A stretch of DNA of 64,000 nt from Sphaerochaeta pleomorpha str. Grapes (GCF_000236685.1 NC_016633.1:806001-870000); one strand, 5' to 3'; counted from the first letter of the stretch, positions 17,294 to 26,576 are shown. Translations and numbers: made by a program. The notes: generated by a model not told the origin, from the sequence alone.

Positions 17294-18292
17294 ATGGGGA
17301 AATTCATCATTTTGCTCTTGATTCTCATTATCATCGCCTTGAGCATAGGCATCATTGTTACCCAGCGTGAAAGAAATCAAGTACCAAAAGGAGATAGTAA
17401 TATGGCCCAGCAGACAGATAATCGCTTCACCTTTCAACCGATCGCACAGGATTTGTTACATCCGCTCAATCTTGCAGAGGCAAGGATCATCCTGGACAAA
17501 GGAACAGAAAGAGCCTTTAGCGGAGAATATACAGACACCACAGATGAAGGTACCTATTACTGCAGGCAGTGCAATGATCCGCTGTATGCATCAAAGGACA
17601 AGTTCCAATCAGACTGCGGCTGGCCAGCCTTTGACCTGGAAATTCCGTTTGCTGTCGAAAGGCACAGCGACCCCGATGGAATGAGAACCGAAATTACCTG
17701 TGCAACCTGCCAGGCCCACCTCGGGCATGTCTTTATCGGGGAAAAACTCACCGACAAGGATACGCGCCATTGCGTGAACTCAATTTCATTGGTTTTGAAA
17801 AGCGGTTCCCCAGTTGCCAGGGCAGTGTTTGCCGGTGGTTGTTTCTGGGGTGTCGAATATTATCTTGAGAAACTCAATGGAGTCTATTCGGTTGTTTCCG
17901 GGTATACCGGGGGCACAAAGGAAAATCCCACCTATCAGGATGTACTGACGCACAAGACAGGGCACCTTGAAGCGGTCGAAGTGTTGTATGACCCGCTCAA
18001 GATTTCTTACGAGGAACTTGCAAAATATTTTCTGGAAATCCACGACCCGACCCAGACTAACGGACAAGGTCCCGATATCGGCAACCAGTATCTCTCGGCA
18101 ATCTTCTATAGAAACAGACATGAGTTCGACACCGCAGTCAAACTCATCAAAATCCTTGAGGAAAAAGGAATGAAGATTGCGACCACCGTCAGGCCTGCCG
18201 CAAAATTCTGGCCTGCTGAGGACTATCATCAGGATTATTACGAGCATAAGGGAACACTTCCCTACTGTCATGCCTATACCAAGCGATTCTAG
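17294..18292 (+). CDS. Membrane-anchored methionine sulfoxide reductase MsrB-MsrA fusion
   Basis: 332 residues starting behind GGAGGAAT. Residues 4-23 are a membrane anchor, so the enzyme should work outside the cytoplasm. MsrB comes first (about 47-165), with zinc pairs CRQC and CATC, CGWPAF and catalytic Cys160 in RHCVNS. MsrA follows (about 173-330) with GGCFWG (Cys183), and DPTQTNGQGPDIGNQY is its second signature. The pair repairs both R- and S-sulfoxides of exported proteins. The order is B then A, the reverse of the PilB-type A-B fusion. No thioredoxin domain is attached, so an external reductant is needed. Confidence 0.92.
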   Translation: MGKFIILLLILIIIALSIGIIVTQRERNQVPKGDSNMAQQTDNRFTFQPIAQDLLHPLNLAEARIILDKGTERAFSGEYTDTTDEGTYYCRQCNDPLYASKDKFQSDCGWPAFDLEIPFAVERHSDPDGMRTEITCATCQAHLGHVFIGEKLTDKDTRHCVNSISLVLKSGSPVARAVFAGGCFWGVEYYLEKLNGVYSVVSGYTGGTKENPTYQDVLTHKTGHLEAVEVLYDPLKISYEELAKYFLEIHDPTQTNGQGPDIGNQYLSAIFYRNRHEFDTAVKLIKILEEKGMKIATTVRPAAKFWPAEDYHQDYYEHKGTLPYCHAYTKRF

Positions 18293-18335
18293 TCCCAAAG
18301 AAATACGAACCGCTTTACCAGTGTCCTTCAACTTC

Positions 18336-18371
18336 CTGCCCCCAGAGCCGATCGACGACCTGGGGGTGCAG
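18336..18371. repeat. Hairpin in the gap between convergent genes
   Basis: CTGCCCCCAG and CTGGGGGTGCAG can form a GC-rich stem with a 14-base loop. No T tract follows on either side, so it is not a standard intrinsic terminator. The convergent gap 18293-18529 holds no other recognisable feature. Confidence 0.35.
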
Positions 18372-18529
18372 TAACCTGAAACGGTTATAGAGATGAGAGC
18401 AAACCTGTCTGAAAGCTCTTTCTGGAGTGCTTGCAACGCACTCCTTCTAAGTCTGTGCCAAAACTGGCTTGGTTGCCATAGGACCGTTAGGGATATTGCA
18501 TTCTATCCTGTCAACAAACGTCCTAACCC

Positions 18530-19294
18530 CTATTGTGAAAGTACATCGGCACTTATGATACAGCTAGCAACCACATACGAACCTTTCTTCAAATCCCGGA
18601 TGAGCTGCTTGGCAGAAAAGACCAAATCCAAATGCCCCATCTCGGTACGTATGGTGGCAACCAGGCAAGAGGAATCTTTTTCCCCATGTTCCCTTTTTTC
18701 TACGGCAAGGACAGGGCCGCAGACCAGCATCAGTTTTTCCTGGGCCTCATATTGGTCACGCTGCTTCTGCTCAAGGCTTTCATCGCGGGCCATGATATAG
18801 TTGAAAGGAAGCAGTTTCCCCTCGTCCAGGAGTGCTGTCCCGGCGGCGGCTTCTTCATAGGCCTGCCTGCTGTCATAGACATCCATTGCCCTTGGAAATG
18901 CACAGACTTGCAAAGACAGGGAAGTATCTTCATCAATTTTATCGATGGTAGCCGCATGGATGAGGTCGGCGACAAACGCACAGTTCTCATCTGCATTGGT
19001 CATCAAAAGGGAGACAAGTAAGGGTTCTCCGATCCCAACAGTCGAAAGCGGCTTTGCATTCCAGACACAACGGCCACTCATATGCATATCGACCCCTGCA
19101 ATCTGAATATCATCACCCTGGTTTACGGTCCTGAAAACAATTTCCAACCCGCTGTCAAACAATTTGCTATAGTAAGCCCCCTGAACAGCTTCAATGCGCT
19201 TTGATTCTTTGAACCATTGCAATAAAAGCTCTTGGTCGAGCGAACCATCCTTCGCGAGGAATTCAGTACCCGTATTCTCTAGATAAACAGCCAT
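18530..19294 (-). CDS. Conserved-looking soluble protein, unknown function
   Basis: 254 residues, no signal peptide or membrane helix, mixed alpha/beta composition, acidic. It has an AGGGAGA ribosome binding site and codon usage like its neighbours, so it is a real gene. I do not recognise a family. It contains seven Cys residues without any C-x-x-C spacing. It is divergent to azlC, with 77 bases between the starts. Confidence 0.55.
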   Translation of the reverse strand: MAVYLENTGTEFLAKDGSLDQELLLQWFKESKRIEAVQGAYYSKLFDSGLEIVFRTVNQGDDIQIAGVDMHMSGRCVWNAKPLSTVGIGEPLLVSLLMTNADENCAFVADLIHAATIDKIDEDTSLSLQVCAFPRAMDVYDSRQAYEEAAAGTALLDEGKLLPFNYIMARDESLEQKQRDQYEAQEKLMLVCGPVLAVEKREHGEKDSSCLVATIRTEMGHLDLVFSAKQLIRDLKKGSYVVASCIISADVLSQ

Positions 19295-19333
19295 AAAAAA
19301 TCTCCCTTACGCTCAGTGTATCATAAACATCCC

Positions 19334-19363
19334 TTGCAGGAAAGGTTCCAAAAAAGGTACTAT
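19334..19363 (+). promoter_or_regulatory. Promoter of azlCD, leaderless arrangement
   Basis: TTGCAG (19334-19339), 18-base spacer, TACTAT (19358-19363). The azlC ATG begins 8 bases after the -10 box, so transcription should start within two bases of the ATG. There is no ribosome binding site. Confidence 0.5.
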
Positions 19364-19371
19364 CATTAACC

Positions 19372-20094
19372 ATGGCAACAGAAAAATTCCAAGAAAGCCT
19401 GAGCACCAGAACAGGCATAAAAGACGGGATTCCTATATGTATAGGCTATTTCCCTACCGCTATGGCCTTCGCGATAATCTGCAGGAACGTAGGTCTCAAC
19501 CTTTGGGAATCCGTATTGTTTTCCATGACGAATTTTGCAGGGAGCGGGCAATTCCTTGCAGTAAACCTCCTTGCCTCCGGAGCCTTGATTTTTGAGATGT
19601 TTATCGGGGTTCTTCTGATAAACCTACGGTATTCATTCATGGGGGCAGCACTCAACCAAAAACTGGAAGGGGGCATACGGGGAGTCAGGAGGATATTAAT
19701 CGCCCATGGGACCACCGACGAGGTATTCTCGGTAGCAGTTCTCCATAACGGATTACTCTCCTCAAATTACCTGCTTGCCCTTGAGCTGACAGCCTACCTT
19801 GGCTGGGTAAGCGGGACAGCAGTAGGCTTTCTGGTAGGAATGGTGCTTCCCCGTGCACTACAACTTGCAGTAGGGGTTACCCTCTATGCCATGTTCAGCT
19901 CCCTTTTTGCTCAAGAATTACGCCAAAAAGGATTTCTGGTTCTCGCAATCGCTGCTGTCTCGGCCTTGCTCAACAGCCTGTTTGTCTGCTATTTCCATCT
20001 GGGAGCAGGATGGTCCTTCGTCCTAGCAATGCTCCTTGCCTCTATTTTCGGCGCCTTCCTAACCCCAGACCTCGAGAAGGAACAGCAGATATGA
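19372..20094 (+). CDS. azlC: AzlC family branched-chain amino acid exporter, large subunit
   Basis: 240 residues with about six membrane helices and the AzlC signs: GIPICIGYFPTAMAF at the start, SGQFLAVNLLASGA-type helix, LRYSFMGAAL and the GTTDEVF loop. With AzlD it forms an exporter of branched-chain or related amino acids. The stop overlaps the azlD ATG by four bases. Confidence 0.9.
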   Translation: MATEKFQESLSTRTGIKDGIPICIGYFPTAMAFAIICRNVGLNLWESVLFSMTNFAGSGQFLAVNLLASGALIFEMFIGVLLINLRYSFMGAALNQKLEGGIRGVRRILIAHGTTDEVFSVAVLHNGLLSSNYLLALELTAYLGWVSGTAVGFLVGMVLPRALQLAVGVTLYAMFSSLFAQELRQKGFLVLAIAAVSALLNSLFVCYFHLGAGWSFVLAMLLASIFGAFLTPDLEKEQQI

Positions 20095-20402
20095 GAAACG
20101 GAATTCCCCTATGTATATATATTCTGGTAACCGCTTTGGCAACCTTCCTTGTAAGGGCGCTCCCCTATTATGCCAATTTCCTCGACCGCCTGCCAAAATT
20201 TCTGGCAAAATGCCTACGCCTGCTTCCGATTGCCGCGCTGGGGGCTTTGATATTCCCCGGGGTAATCACTGATTTCCAAGGCAGATGGTATGCAGGTCTT
20301 TTAGGAATCGGTATTGCATTTTTGCTGTCCTACTTCAAACGCGGTATGATTTTCCCCATACTATTCAGTGTCCTGATAACCTATCTGGCACTGGTTCTCT
20401 AG
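20091..20402 (+). CDS. azlD: AzlD family branched-chain amino acid exporter, small subunit
   Basis: 103 residues, with about four hydrophobic segments and the family tract ATFLVRALPYY. The start is set at the ATG overlapping azlC (ATGA). Export function requires both subunits. Confidence 0.85.
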   Translation: MRNGIPLCIYILVTALATFLVRALPYYANFLDRLPKFLAKCLRLLPIAALGALIFPGVITDFQGRWYAGLLGIGIAFLLSYFKRGMIFPILFSVLITYLALVL

Positions 20403-20403
20403 C

Positions 20404-20432
20404 TTGACTCATTGCAAACGTGAACTTAGGAT
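20404..20432 (+). promoter_or_regulatory. Promoter of tatD-like gene, leaderless arrangement
   Basis: TTGACT (20404-20409), 17-base spacer, TAGGAT (20427-20432). The ATG at 20439 is 6 bases after the -10 box, so the mRNA should begin at or next to the start codon. Confidence 0.55.
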
Positions 20433-20438
20433 ACAGAC

Positions 20439-21113
20439 ATGTTTGACGCACACAGGCATCTCAGCAAAACAGACAATTCCAGTGATGCCCTCTATTGCAC
20501 TTCATACAGCAGTGAATGGCAATCACTTGAGCTACTTACCTATCCGGCCATTGGAGGGGTAGGAGCTCTGGCTAACAGGCCTCTGCCTTCACTTGAAGCC
20601 TTGCATGACTATCTGCTTGCCCATCCTCTATTGCAGGTCGGGGAGATTGGACTGGATAAGCGATTTCCCGACCGTGAAAAACAGGAAGTTTTCCTTGCCT
20701 CTGCACTGGACCTTGCCTATGAGCTCAACCGAAGTGTGACGCTGCATATCGTACGGTCGGATGAAAAAGCACTTACCCTGCTCAAGCGAGCAGGCGCTCG
20801 TAGGCCTATCCTGCTCTGGCATGGTTTTACCGGTAGCCTGGAAACGGCAAAAGAAGCTTCGCGATTGGGTTGCATCCTTTCTCTAGGTCCTTCCATTACT
20901 AAAACAAAGACAGGAAAAAACCTTTCGGCACTCAGCTCTCTCCCCGTTGCCGTTGAAACAGATTACCAAGGCAACGACAGCATTGCCTATTCCCTCTTGC
21001 TGGAAAACCATTACAGGACCCTTGCCTGCCTGCTTGACATGGACAGGGATGCTTTGATAAGGAAAGGCTATGAATGCAGATCAATTCTTACGGATAACAA
21101 GACTCCTCGGTGA
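20439..21113 (+). CDS. TatD-family metal-dependent hydrolase
   Basis: 224 residues, shorter than the usual 255-265. Metal-binding motifs are in order: FDAHRH, GEIGLD, a His in TLHIVR, LWHGFTGS and ETD near residue 176. TatD proteins are deoxyribonucleases or deacylase-like amidohydrolases; the exact substrate cannot be read. It begins right after a promoter without a leader, and its last 44 bases overlap the tcdA gene. Confidence 0.82.
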   Translation: MFDAHRHLSKTDNSSDALYCTSYSSEWQSLELLTYPAIGGVGALANRPLPSLEALHDYLLAHPLLQVGEIGLDKRFPDREKQEVFLASALDLAYELNRSVTLHIVRSDEKALTLLKRAGARRPILLWHGFTGSLETAKEASRLGCILSLGPSITKTKTGKNLSALSSLPVAVETDYQGNDSIAYSLLLENHYRTLACLLDMDRDALIRKGYECRSILTDNKTPR

Positions 21114-21867
21114 GGATGTAGTAGAGAGTCTCCACCAGAAAACCGTGACTGTCGTGGGACTTGGGGCAGTTGGCGGTACATGCCTGGAGTCCTTGGTTCG
21201 AAGCGGTATAGGGCACGTACGCCTCGTCGATTTCGACACGGTGGGGATAACAAACCTCAACAGGCAGATCTTGGCCACCTATGACACGTTGGGGCAACAG
21301 AAAACCGAGGTAGCCAAGGCCAGGATGCATGCGATCAATCCAGATTGCGAGGTAGAGATCCTGTCTCTCTTTGTGCAGGATGAGACGCTCAATTTGGTGC
21401 TTGACCCAAAGACAGACCTAGTTGTAGATGCCATCGATTCATTAGGGCCGAAATGTGCGCTTCTGCAAGCTGCCTATGAACGAAACCTTCCAATTGTCAG
21501 CAGCATGGGGGCTGCCTTGAGAAGGGACCCCTCACTTATCAGGACGGCCGACCTCATGGATACATTTGGTTGCCCCTTGGCCAGGCAAGTCAGGTCAAAT
21601 TTGCGCAAAAGAGGCGTGAAAGAGGGAATCAAGGCTGTATTTTCCCCTGAACGGGTCAGGTTTACCTATTTGGACCCCCAAGACGATTTTGACCCCGATG
21701 CAAAGGATCAGGTACAAAACCTTGGCCGAAAACGCAATATTCTGGGAAGTCTTCCCACCATTACCTCGATATTCGGCCAAACCCTTGCCCATATTGCCCT
21801 GGAACGCCTCATCGGGGGAGATGTATTCAAGGGAGAACCTGTCTGCTCGGTTACTCCAAAACGATAG
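21070..21867 (+). CDS. tcdA: tRNA threonylcarbamoyladenosine dehydratase
   Basis: 265 residues of the E1/ThiF superfamily. It has the nucleotide loop GLGAVGG, the arginine tract NLNRQI, DAIDSLGPK and the SSMGAALRRDPS tract that is specific for TcdA (CsdL). The enzyme cyclises t6A37 in tRNA to the ct6A hydantoin with ATP. No catalytic Cys of the E1 type is needed. Translation starts inside the tatD-like gene, 44 bases before its stop. Confidence 0.9.
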   Translation: MNADQFLRITRLLGEDVVESLHQKTVTVVGLGAVGGTCLESLVRSGIGHVRLVDFDTVGITNLNRQILATYDTLGQQKTEVAKARMHAINPDCEVEILSLFVQDETLNLVLDPKTDLVVDAIDSLGPKCALLQAAYERNLPIVSSMGAALRRDPSLIRTADLMDTFGCPLARQVRSNLRKRGVKEGIKAVFSPERVRFTYLDPQDDFDPDAKDQVQNLGRKRNILGSLPTITSIFGQTLAHIALERLIGGDVFKGEPVCSVTPKR

Positions 21868-22453
21868 GAACAAAGAACGAAGGGGTATGGAAATCAGGTT
21901 TCAAGGTCCCAATAGGTCCATAGGACAGGTAATGGGGTTGTTTCAGGCCATCGCCGCATTTGTAGAAGTTTCCCCTCAACTGTAAAGAACTGAAATCTTG
22001 CCCTTCGTCACAAAGGCCGAACAAGGATAGGTCGAGAGAAGCATCCAGCTTCCAGAAACTTTGCTCCAAGGTGTTTTCCAGTATGGCCACGGTCACGGGA
22101 ATCTGTTCTATGAAGGATAGGGGAAACAGAGTCCGACCGTGTCTGCCAGTCCCTCGCCCTACAAGGACCTTGCCGCTGGCACTGAATTCAAAATTGACAT
22201 ATTCAGCCTCCCCTTGCTTCTGGAGGAATACCTCCACACAACTATCCGTAAAGACCGGGTCGTTATGGTTCGTACACATTCTTCTCAGCTGTTTTTCCAC
22301 AACAGAGAAATGTACCGTAAGATACTTGCTATCATGATTGAGACGCAATGAAACCTGGACTCCCTCAGCCTCATCCCAGCTTGGACTGAGTAACAGGGGA
22401 ACACCACACGAAACTTCATTCGCTACAACACGGACTACCATCTGTTCTTCCAT
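21851..22453 (-). CDS. CBM9-like carbohydrate-binding protein
   Basis: 200 residues from the ATG at 22453, supported by GGGAGG five bases upstream. Strands such as VFTDSCVEVFLQ, YVNFEFSASG and LRGNFYKCGDG match the CBM9-like fold (family 9-like domain), in which the ligand site lies on one beta sheet. There is no signal peptide, so a cytoplasmic place is implied. Many spirochaetes and bacteroidetes have such stand-alone proteins; the role is unknown. It converges with tcdA and overlaps its last 17 bases. Confidence 0.6.
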   Translation of the reverse strand: MEEQMVVRVVANEVSCGVPLLLSPSWDEAEGVQVSLRLNHDSKYLTVHFSVVEKQLRRMCTNHNDPVFTDSCVEVFLQKQGEAEYVNFEFSASGKVLVGRGTGRHGRTLFPLSFIEQIPVTVAILENTLEQSFWKLDASLDLSLFGLCDEGQDFSSLQLRGNFYKCGDGLKQPHYLSYGPIGTLKPDFHTPSFFVPIVLE

Positions 22454-22564
22454 ACCATCCTCCCGGCGCAGTATAGCTGACAAAAGAGATTTTTTCCAAC
22501 TGGCTTTGAAGCAAATCAAGGTTTTCTCTCCCTTAGGAAGAAAAATCCCAAGGAGTTCACCCGC

Positions 22565-23560
22565 ATGAGAAAAACCATCTACACTCTGATCATCCCCTTA
22601 TTGGCACTTGCCCTGCTCACAGGTTGCGAGGACCACGTCTTTCAGACCGGAAACCTTGTACTCAGGTTATCCTGTGACAAATTCACCCAGGTCCAACGGA
22701 ATCTGGTCCCTTCTGCCGAGGCCATGGCTATCGATACCTACCACATAACAGGCACAGGGCCAAAGGGGGGGACTGTTGATATCAATGCGACAGACACAAC
22801 AATTACCTTGGGCAACCTTGCCATCGGGAAATGGACCTTGCATGCAGAAGCCCTCAATAGCGAGGGAGCAATCCTGGCAAAGGGAACTACCTCGACCATT
22901 CTATCCAAGGCTACTGCTACAGCTGTCCTCAACCTTGATGAACTAAGTGGAAACGGCAGTCTATCGGTAGGTTTTATCTGGCCGATCGACCAAGTAGCCG
23001 ATGATGTCTCTATTGACATCAGTCTCGTTGACCAAGGGGGAAACGAAGTAAGTATATCGCCGGCCGTCATAGACAAGGAACACGGGACAGCTGTCTTGAC
23101 AGCAGAAACCCTACCGGCAGGTTCCTATATGCTCCATGCAAAACTGTATAGCCAAGGTGTTCTGGTCAGTGGTGCTGCAGAAGCTGTCAGAATCATTGAA
23201 AACACAGAGACTGCCGGTTCAATGATGCTGATCATCGGCGACCTCTCAACTACGTTCAGCATCACGATCATCAACGATACCATGATGCCATTGAAGGGAA
23301 CGATTGCCTGCACACCCCAAGAACCTGTTGCAGGACAGGAAGTATGCATGACCTTTACCCCCGAAAGTCTTCCAGAAGGGGTTTCTCAGGATACGATAAC
23401 CGCTTTATGGTACTGTGAGGGTGACTTTGTGTCTTCAGAAGGGTTCAGCTACACCTGCATACCCGCCGCAGGTTCCCATCGCTATGATATCATCGTAGAA
23501 GGTGAGAGCCTGGGTAGCATAGGAAGTGCTTCAATTTTGGTTTCCATGCCTATCAAATAG
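22565..23560 (+). CDS. Lipoprotein of unknown function
   Basis: 331 residues. A signal peptide ends in the lipobox LLTGC (Cys near 21), so it is lipid-anchored. The body is beta-rich with Thr/Ser/Gly runs and repeated Ig- or FN3-like stretches, with about three domains. A pattern GSISL-VGFIWP divides the first two. No family is recognised. It starts divergently from the CBM9-like gene. Confidence 0.65.
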   Translation: MRKTIYTLIIPLLALALLTGCEDHVFQTGNLVLRLSCDKFTQVQRNLVPSAEAMAIDTYHITGTGPKGGTVDINATDTTITLGNLAIGKWTLHAEALNSEGAILAKGTTSTILSKATATAVLNLDELSGNGSLSVGFIWPIDQVADDVSIDISLVDQGGNEVSISPAVIDKEHGTAVLTAETLPAGSYMLHAKLYSQGVLVSGAAEAVRIIENTETAGSMMLIIGDLSTTFSITIINDTMMPLKGTIACTPQEPVAGQEVCMTFTPESLPEGVSQDTITALWYCEGDFVSSEGFSYTCIPAAGSHRYDIIVEGESLGSIGSASILVSMPIK

Positions 23561-23609
23561 AGAAAGTGTAGCAATAGTGCTATTGCTTTACAAATCGGTA
23601 AACAAAATG

Positions 23610-23646
23610 CCAAGGGGGGGGCCTTCCTGGGAAGGAACCCCCTTGG
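23610..23646 (-). terminator. Hairpin after the dap-lysA-ybgC operon
   Basis: CCAAGGGGG and CCCCCTTGG form a strong stem with an inner CCTTCC/GGAAGG stem. On the minus strand it is followed by a short T-rich stretch (ATTTTGTTT). It lies 28 bases after ybgC and could act on both strands. Confidence 0.5.
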
Positions 23647-23673
23647 TTATCAATAAAAAACACTGCAAAGGGC

Positions 23674-24084
23674 CTATAAGGCCTCGAATGCCGGGACAAG
23701 CCAGGGTGGCAGGGCAACCGGGCGAAGTGTCTTGAGATTAATCGAGGCAACCTTGACCTTAAGGGTACACAAAGTTTCTTCCCCGCGTTTCACAATCTGC
23801 AAAAACGTAAGGGAAAAATGCTTTGCCTCGATAACCGAGGTTTCGACGACAAGCAGGTCGTCAAGTTTTCCCGGTTTCGCATAGTCGATGTTGATCGATT
23901 TGACTACGAAAGCAAGGTTTTCAGTTTCCATCAGACGGCTCTGGGAGCCATCCTCTGCAGAGGAAGCAACCACCCGGAGCAATTCGGTCCTTGCATGTTC
24001 TGCAAAATCAAGATACCGGCCGTGGTAGACAATACCCCCACAGTCAGTATCGCTGTAATAGACTCGTATCTGGTGACAAAACAT
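23674..24084 (-). CDS. ybgC: YbgC-family acyl-CoA thioesterase
   Basis: 136 residues with a single hot-dog fold. The signature YSDTDCGGIVYHGRYLDF includes the catalytic Asp and the H-x-x-Y-l-D-f tract. Family members hydrolyse short-chain acyl-CoA or acyl-ACP thioesters. The start shares one base with the lysA stop (TGATG), so it is translated from the lysine operon. A functional link to lysine synthesis is not obvious. Confidence 0.88.
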   Translation of the reverse strand: MFCHQIRVYYSDTDCGGIVYHGRYLDFAEHARTELLRVVASSAEDGSQSRLMETENLAFVVKSINIDYAKPGKLDDLLVVETSVIEAKHFSLTFLQIVKRGEETLCTLKVKVASINLKTLRPVALPPWLVPAFEAL

Positions 24085-25349
24085 CAGATTGCCACCGGGG
24101 CACCCTCAAACCTGAGGGAAGAAACGTAATCATCGTAGGTTTGCCTCCTACGGATCATGACAAGCGAACCATCAGTGCGAAGCAGGTATTCTGCCGGACG
24201 GAGTTTCGCATTATAATTGAATCCCATCGAATGGCCATGGGCCCCGGCATCGTGCAACACCAAAAGATCGCCTTTCTCGATTTTGGGAAGCATTCTGTCA
24301 ATTGCAAACTTGTCATTGTTCTCACAGAGCGAACCGGTCACATCATACGTGTGATCCAGGCTCTGGTCCTGTTTTCCCACTACCGTGATATGATGGTAGG
24401 CTCCGTAGAGTGCAGGCCGCATCAGATCGGCCATTGAGGCATCAAGCCCTACATAATGCTTGTACTTCCTAGTGACATGGAGCACCCTGCTTACCAGATA
24501 GCCGTACGGCCCGGTTATGCAACGTCCACACTCAAATACTATTTTCAAGGGATCCAGACCGGCAGGGACTACTATCTGTTCGTACAGCTTTTTCATTTCA
24601 GCACTGACATGGTTGAGGTCCATTGCCTTTTGTTCCGGTCTGTAGGGGATTCCGATACCGCCTCCCATATCGATGAATTCGATACGGATTCCTGTTTCCC
24701 TGTAAATACGGACACAAAGTTCGAAAAGCATTCTCGCTGTCTCGATGATGTAGGTTCCGTCCAGTTCATTGGAGGCAACCATGGTATGGAGACCGAACCG
24801 TTTAACGCCTTTTTTCTGCATAATTCGGTAGCAATCGACAATCTGGTCGGACGTGACACCGTATTTTGCCTCTACGGGGTTACCGATAATTGCATTTCCG
24901 GTCCTTTCCGGCCCCGGGTTATACCGAAAACATATCACCGGAGGTACTTTTTTCACGGCATGGTCAAGTGCCTCGATATGAGTGATGTCATCGAGGTTGA
25001 TAATGGCTCCCAGCTCGAAGGCTTCGACAAACTCTTGATCAGGGGTATCGTTGCTGGTAAACATAATGCGTTCACCCACGATGCCGCTCGCTTTGCTGAG
25101 CAGCAATTCTGGAAGGGAAGAACAATCGGTTCCAAATCCCTCTGCGCCCAAAATCGAGAGGATTGTCGGATTGGGACAGGCCTTCACTGCATAGTAATTG
25201 CAAAAGCCAGGAGCCCAGCTGAACAGCTCTTTGAAATGACGGGCATTTTCCACGATTGCCTTTTCATCATAGAGATAAAAGGGAGTCTGTAAAGTGGAAG
25301 CCAGCTCAAGCAACCTCTCATCGGGAAGCGGCAGTTTCTTTTCGCTCAT
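24084..25349 (-). CDS. lysA: Diaminopimelate decarboxylase
   Basis: 421 residues of the fold-III PLP decarboxylase family. Lys56 in YAVKA binds PLP, GGGIGIPY binds its phosphate, and GSLCENNDKF (Cys342) supplies the substrate-site Cys of the partner subunit. It converts meso-DAP to lysine. The tail H-G-H-S-M-G-F-N-Y-N replaces the more common A-Y-x-x-x-m-x-s-x-Y-N, so specificity should be tested, but the dap genes upstream support the call. It overlaps dapL by four bases. Confidence 0.92.
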   Translation of the reverse strand: MSEKKLPLPDERLLELASTLQTPFYLYDEKAIVENARHFKELFSWAPGFCNYYAVKACPNPTILSILGAEGFGTDCSSLPELLLSKASGIVGERIMFTSNDTPDQEFVEAFELGAIINLDDITHIEALDHAVKKVPPVICFRYNPGPERTGNAIIGNPVEAKYGVTSDQIVDCYRIMQKKGVKRFGLHTMVASNELDGTYIIETARMLFELCVRIYRETGIRIEFIDMGGGIGIPYRPEQKAMDLNHVSAEMKKLYEQIVVPAGLDPLKIVFECGRCITGPYGYLVSRVLHVTRKYKHYVGLDASMADLMRPALYGAYHHITVVGKQDQSLDHTYDVTGSLCENNDKFAIDRMLPKIEKGDLLVLHDAGAHGHSMGFNYNAKLRPAEYLLRTDGSLVMIRRRQTYDDYVSSLRFEGAPVAI

Positions 25350-26575
25350 ACGTGTAAATTCTCCTCTATCGATTGCATCGCCTTTTCTACGTTTTCCCGG
25401 TGCCCGTAGGAAGAAACCCTGATGTAGTGTTCCCCGGAAGGACCAAATCCGCTACCGGGGGTTACTACCACATGGCAGGAATCCAAAAGCAGGTCGAAAA
25501 AATCCCAGCTTGGCATGTCGTTGGGTGTCTTTGCCCAGATATAGGGGCTGTTGATACCGCCGTATACGGTCAAACCGGCGCGTGTAAGCCCTTCCCTGAT
25601 TAACCGTGCATTTTCCATATAGTAGGCGACCAAGGCCCTGCTTTCGCGAAGACCTTCGCCACTGAGGGCGGCATACCCTCCTGCCTGGGCGATATTGCTT
25701 GCCCCGTTGAAAAACGTGCACTGCCTGCGGTTCCACATCTTGTTGAGCACACCAGAGCTGGCATCCTCACACTCAAGTTCCTTCGGAACGATTGTCCAGC
25801 CAAGGCGAACCCCGGTAAAACCTGAGAATTTGGAGAAACTGTTTATCTCTATCGCACACTTCTTTGCATTTTCAATTTCATAAATGGAATGAGGATATCC
25901 TTCTTCGGTGATGTATTCGCTGTAGGCACTGTCAAATAGTATCACAGCCTTGTTTTCAAGGGCATAGTCGACAAAGGCTTTCAGTTGCTGAGTAGTGGCA
26001 ACAGCTCCAGTCGGGTTATTGGGGCTGCACAGATAGATCAAATCGACCTTCTGCTTGGGAGGATCGGGGACAAACCCGTTTTCCTCATTGCTGGCAAGAT
26101 AGACAAACCCTTCGTAGCGGAGCGTATCGGGATTGAACCTCCCGGTTCTTCCCCCTACTACATTGCTATCGACATACACAGGATAGGCAGGGTCCTGGAT
26201 TGCAACCACATTGTCCTTGGAAAATATCTCCTGGATATTGGCTGCATCGCTCTTTGCCCCGTCGCTTACAAAAAATTCTGTCGGATCCAGATCGACCCCG
26301 TATTGGTGGTAATACGATACAAGCTGTTCCCTCAGATAGGTATCCCCCTGTTCATCCCCATACCCGCTATAGGTTTCACGATGGGAAAGCAGGTCAACCT
26401 TGTCATGCAGGGCCTTGCAAACCGCCGGACTCAAGGCCTCGGTTGTGTTTCCGATACCAAGTCTCAAAACAGAGGCCTCAGGATGCTGTTTCTGCCAGAG
26501 GGCAGTACGACGGGCAATCTCAGGAAACAGATAGCCGCTTGCCAGTTTTGAGAAATTCTCGTTTATCGTGGCCAT
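25346..26575 (-). CDS. dapL: LL-diaminopimelate aminotransferase
   Basis: 409 residues from the ATG at 26575; the frame runs further upstream without support. Fold-I aminotransferase with SFSKFSGFTGVRLGW around the PLP Lys, SPNNPTG and the DapL start ENFSKLASGYLFPEI. It makes LL-DAP from tetrahydrodipicolinate in one step, bypassing the succinylase and acetylase routes. It sits between dapA and lysA. DapL is known in Leptospira, chlamydiae, plants and others, so its presence fits a spirochaete. Confidence 0.93.
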   Translation of the reverse strand: MATINENFSKLASGYLFPEIARRTALWQKQHPEASVLRLGIGNTTEALSPAVCKALHDKVDLLSHRETYSGYGDEQGDTYLREQLVSYYHQYGVDLDPTEFFVSDGAKSDAANIQEIFSKDNVVAIQDPAYPVYVDSNVVGGRTGRFNPDTLRYEGFVYLASNEENGFVPDPPKQKVDLIYLCSPNNPTGAVATTQQLKAFVDYALENKAVILFDSAYSEYITEEGYPHSIYEIENAKKCAIEINSFSKFSGFTGVRLGWTIVPKELECEDASSGVLNKMWNRRQCTFFNGASNIAQAGGYAALSGEGLRESRALVAYYMENARLIREGLTRAGLTVYGGINSPYIWAKTPNDMPSWDFFDLLLDSCHVVVTPGSGFGPSGEHYIRVSSYGHRENVEKAMQSIEENLHV

Positions 26576-26576
26576 C

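Noticed and set aside
24456-25292. A 278-codon plus-strand frame
   Set aside because: Antisense to lysA; composition is that of a mirror frame.
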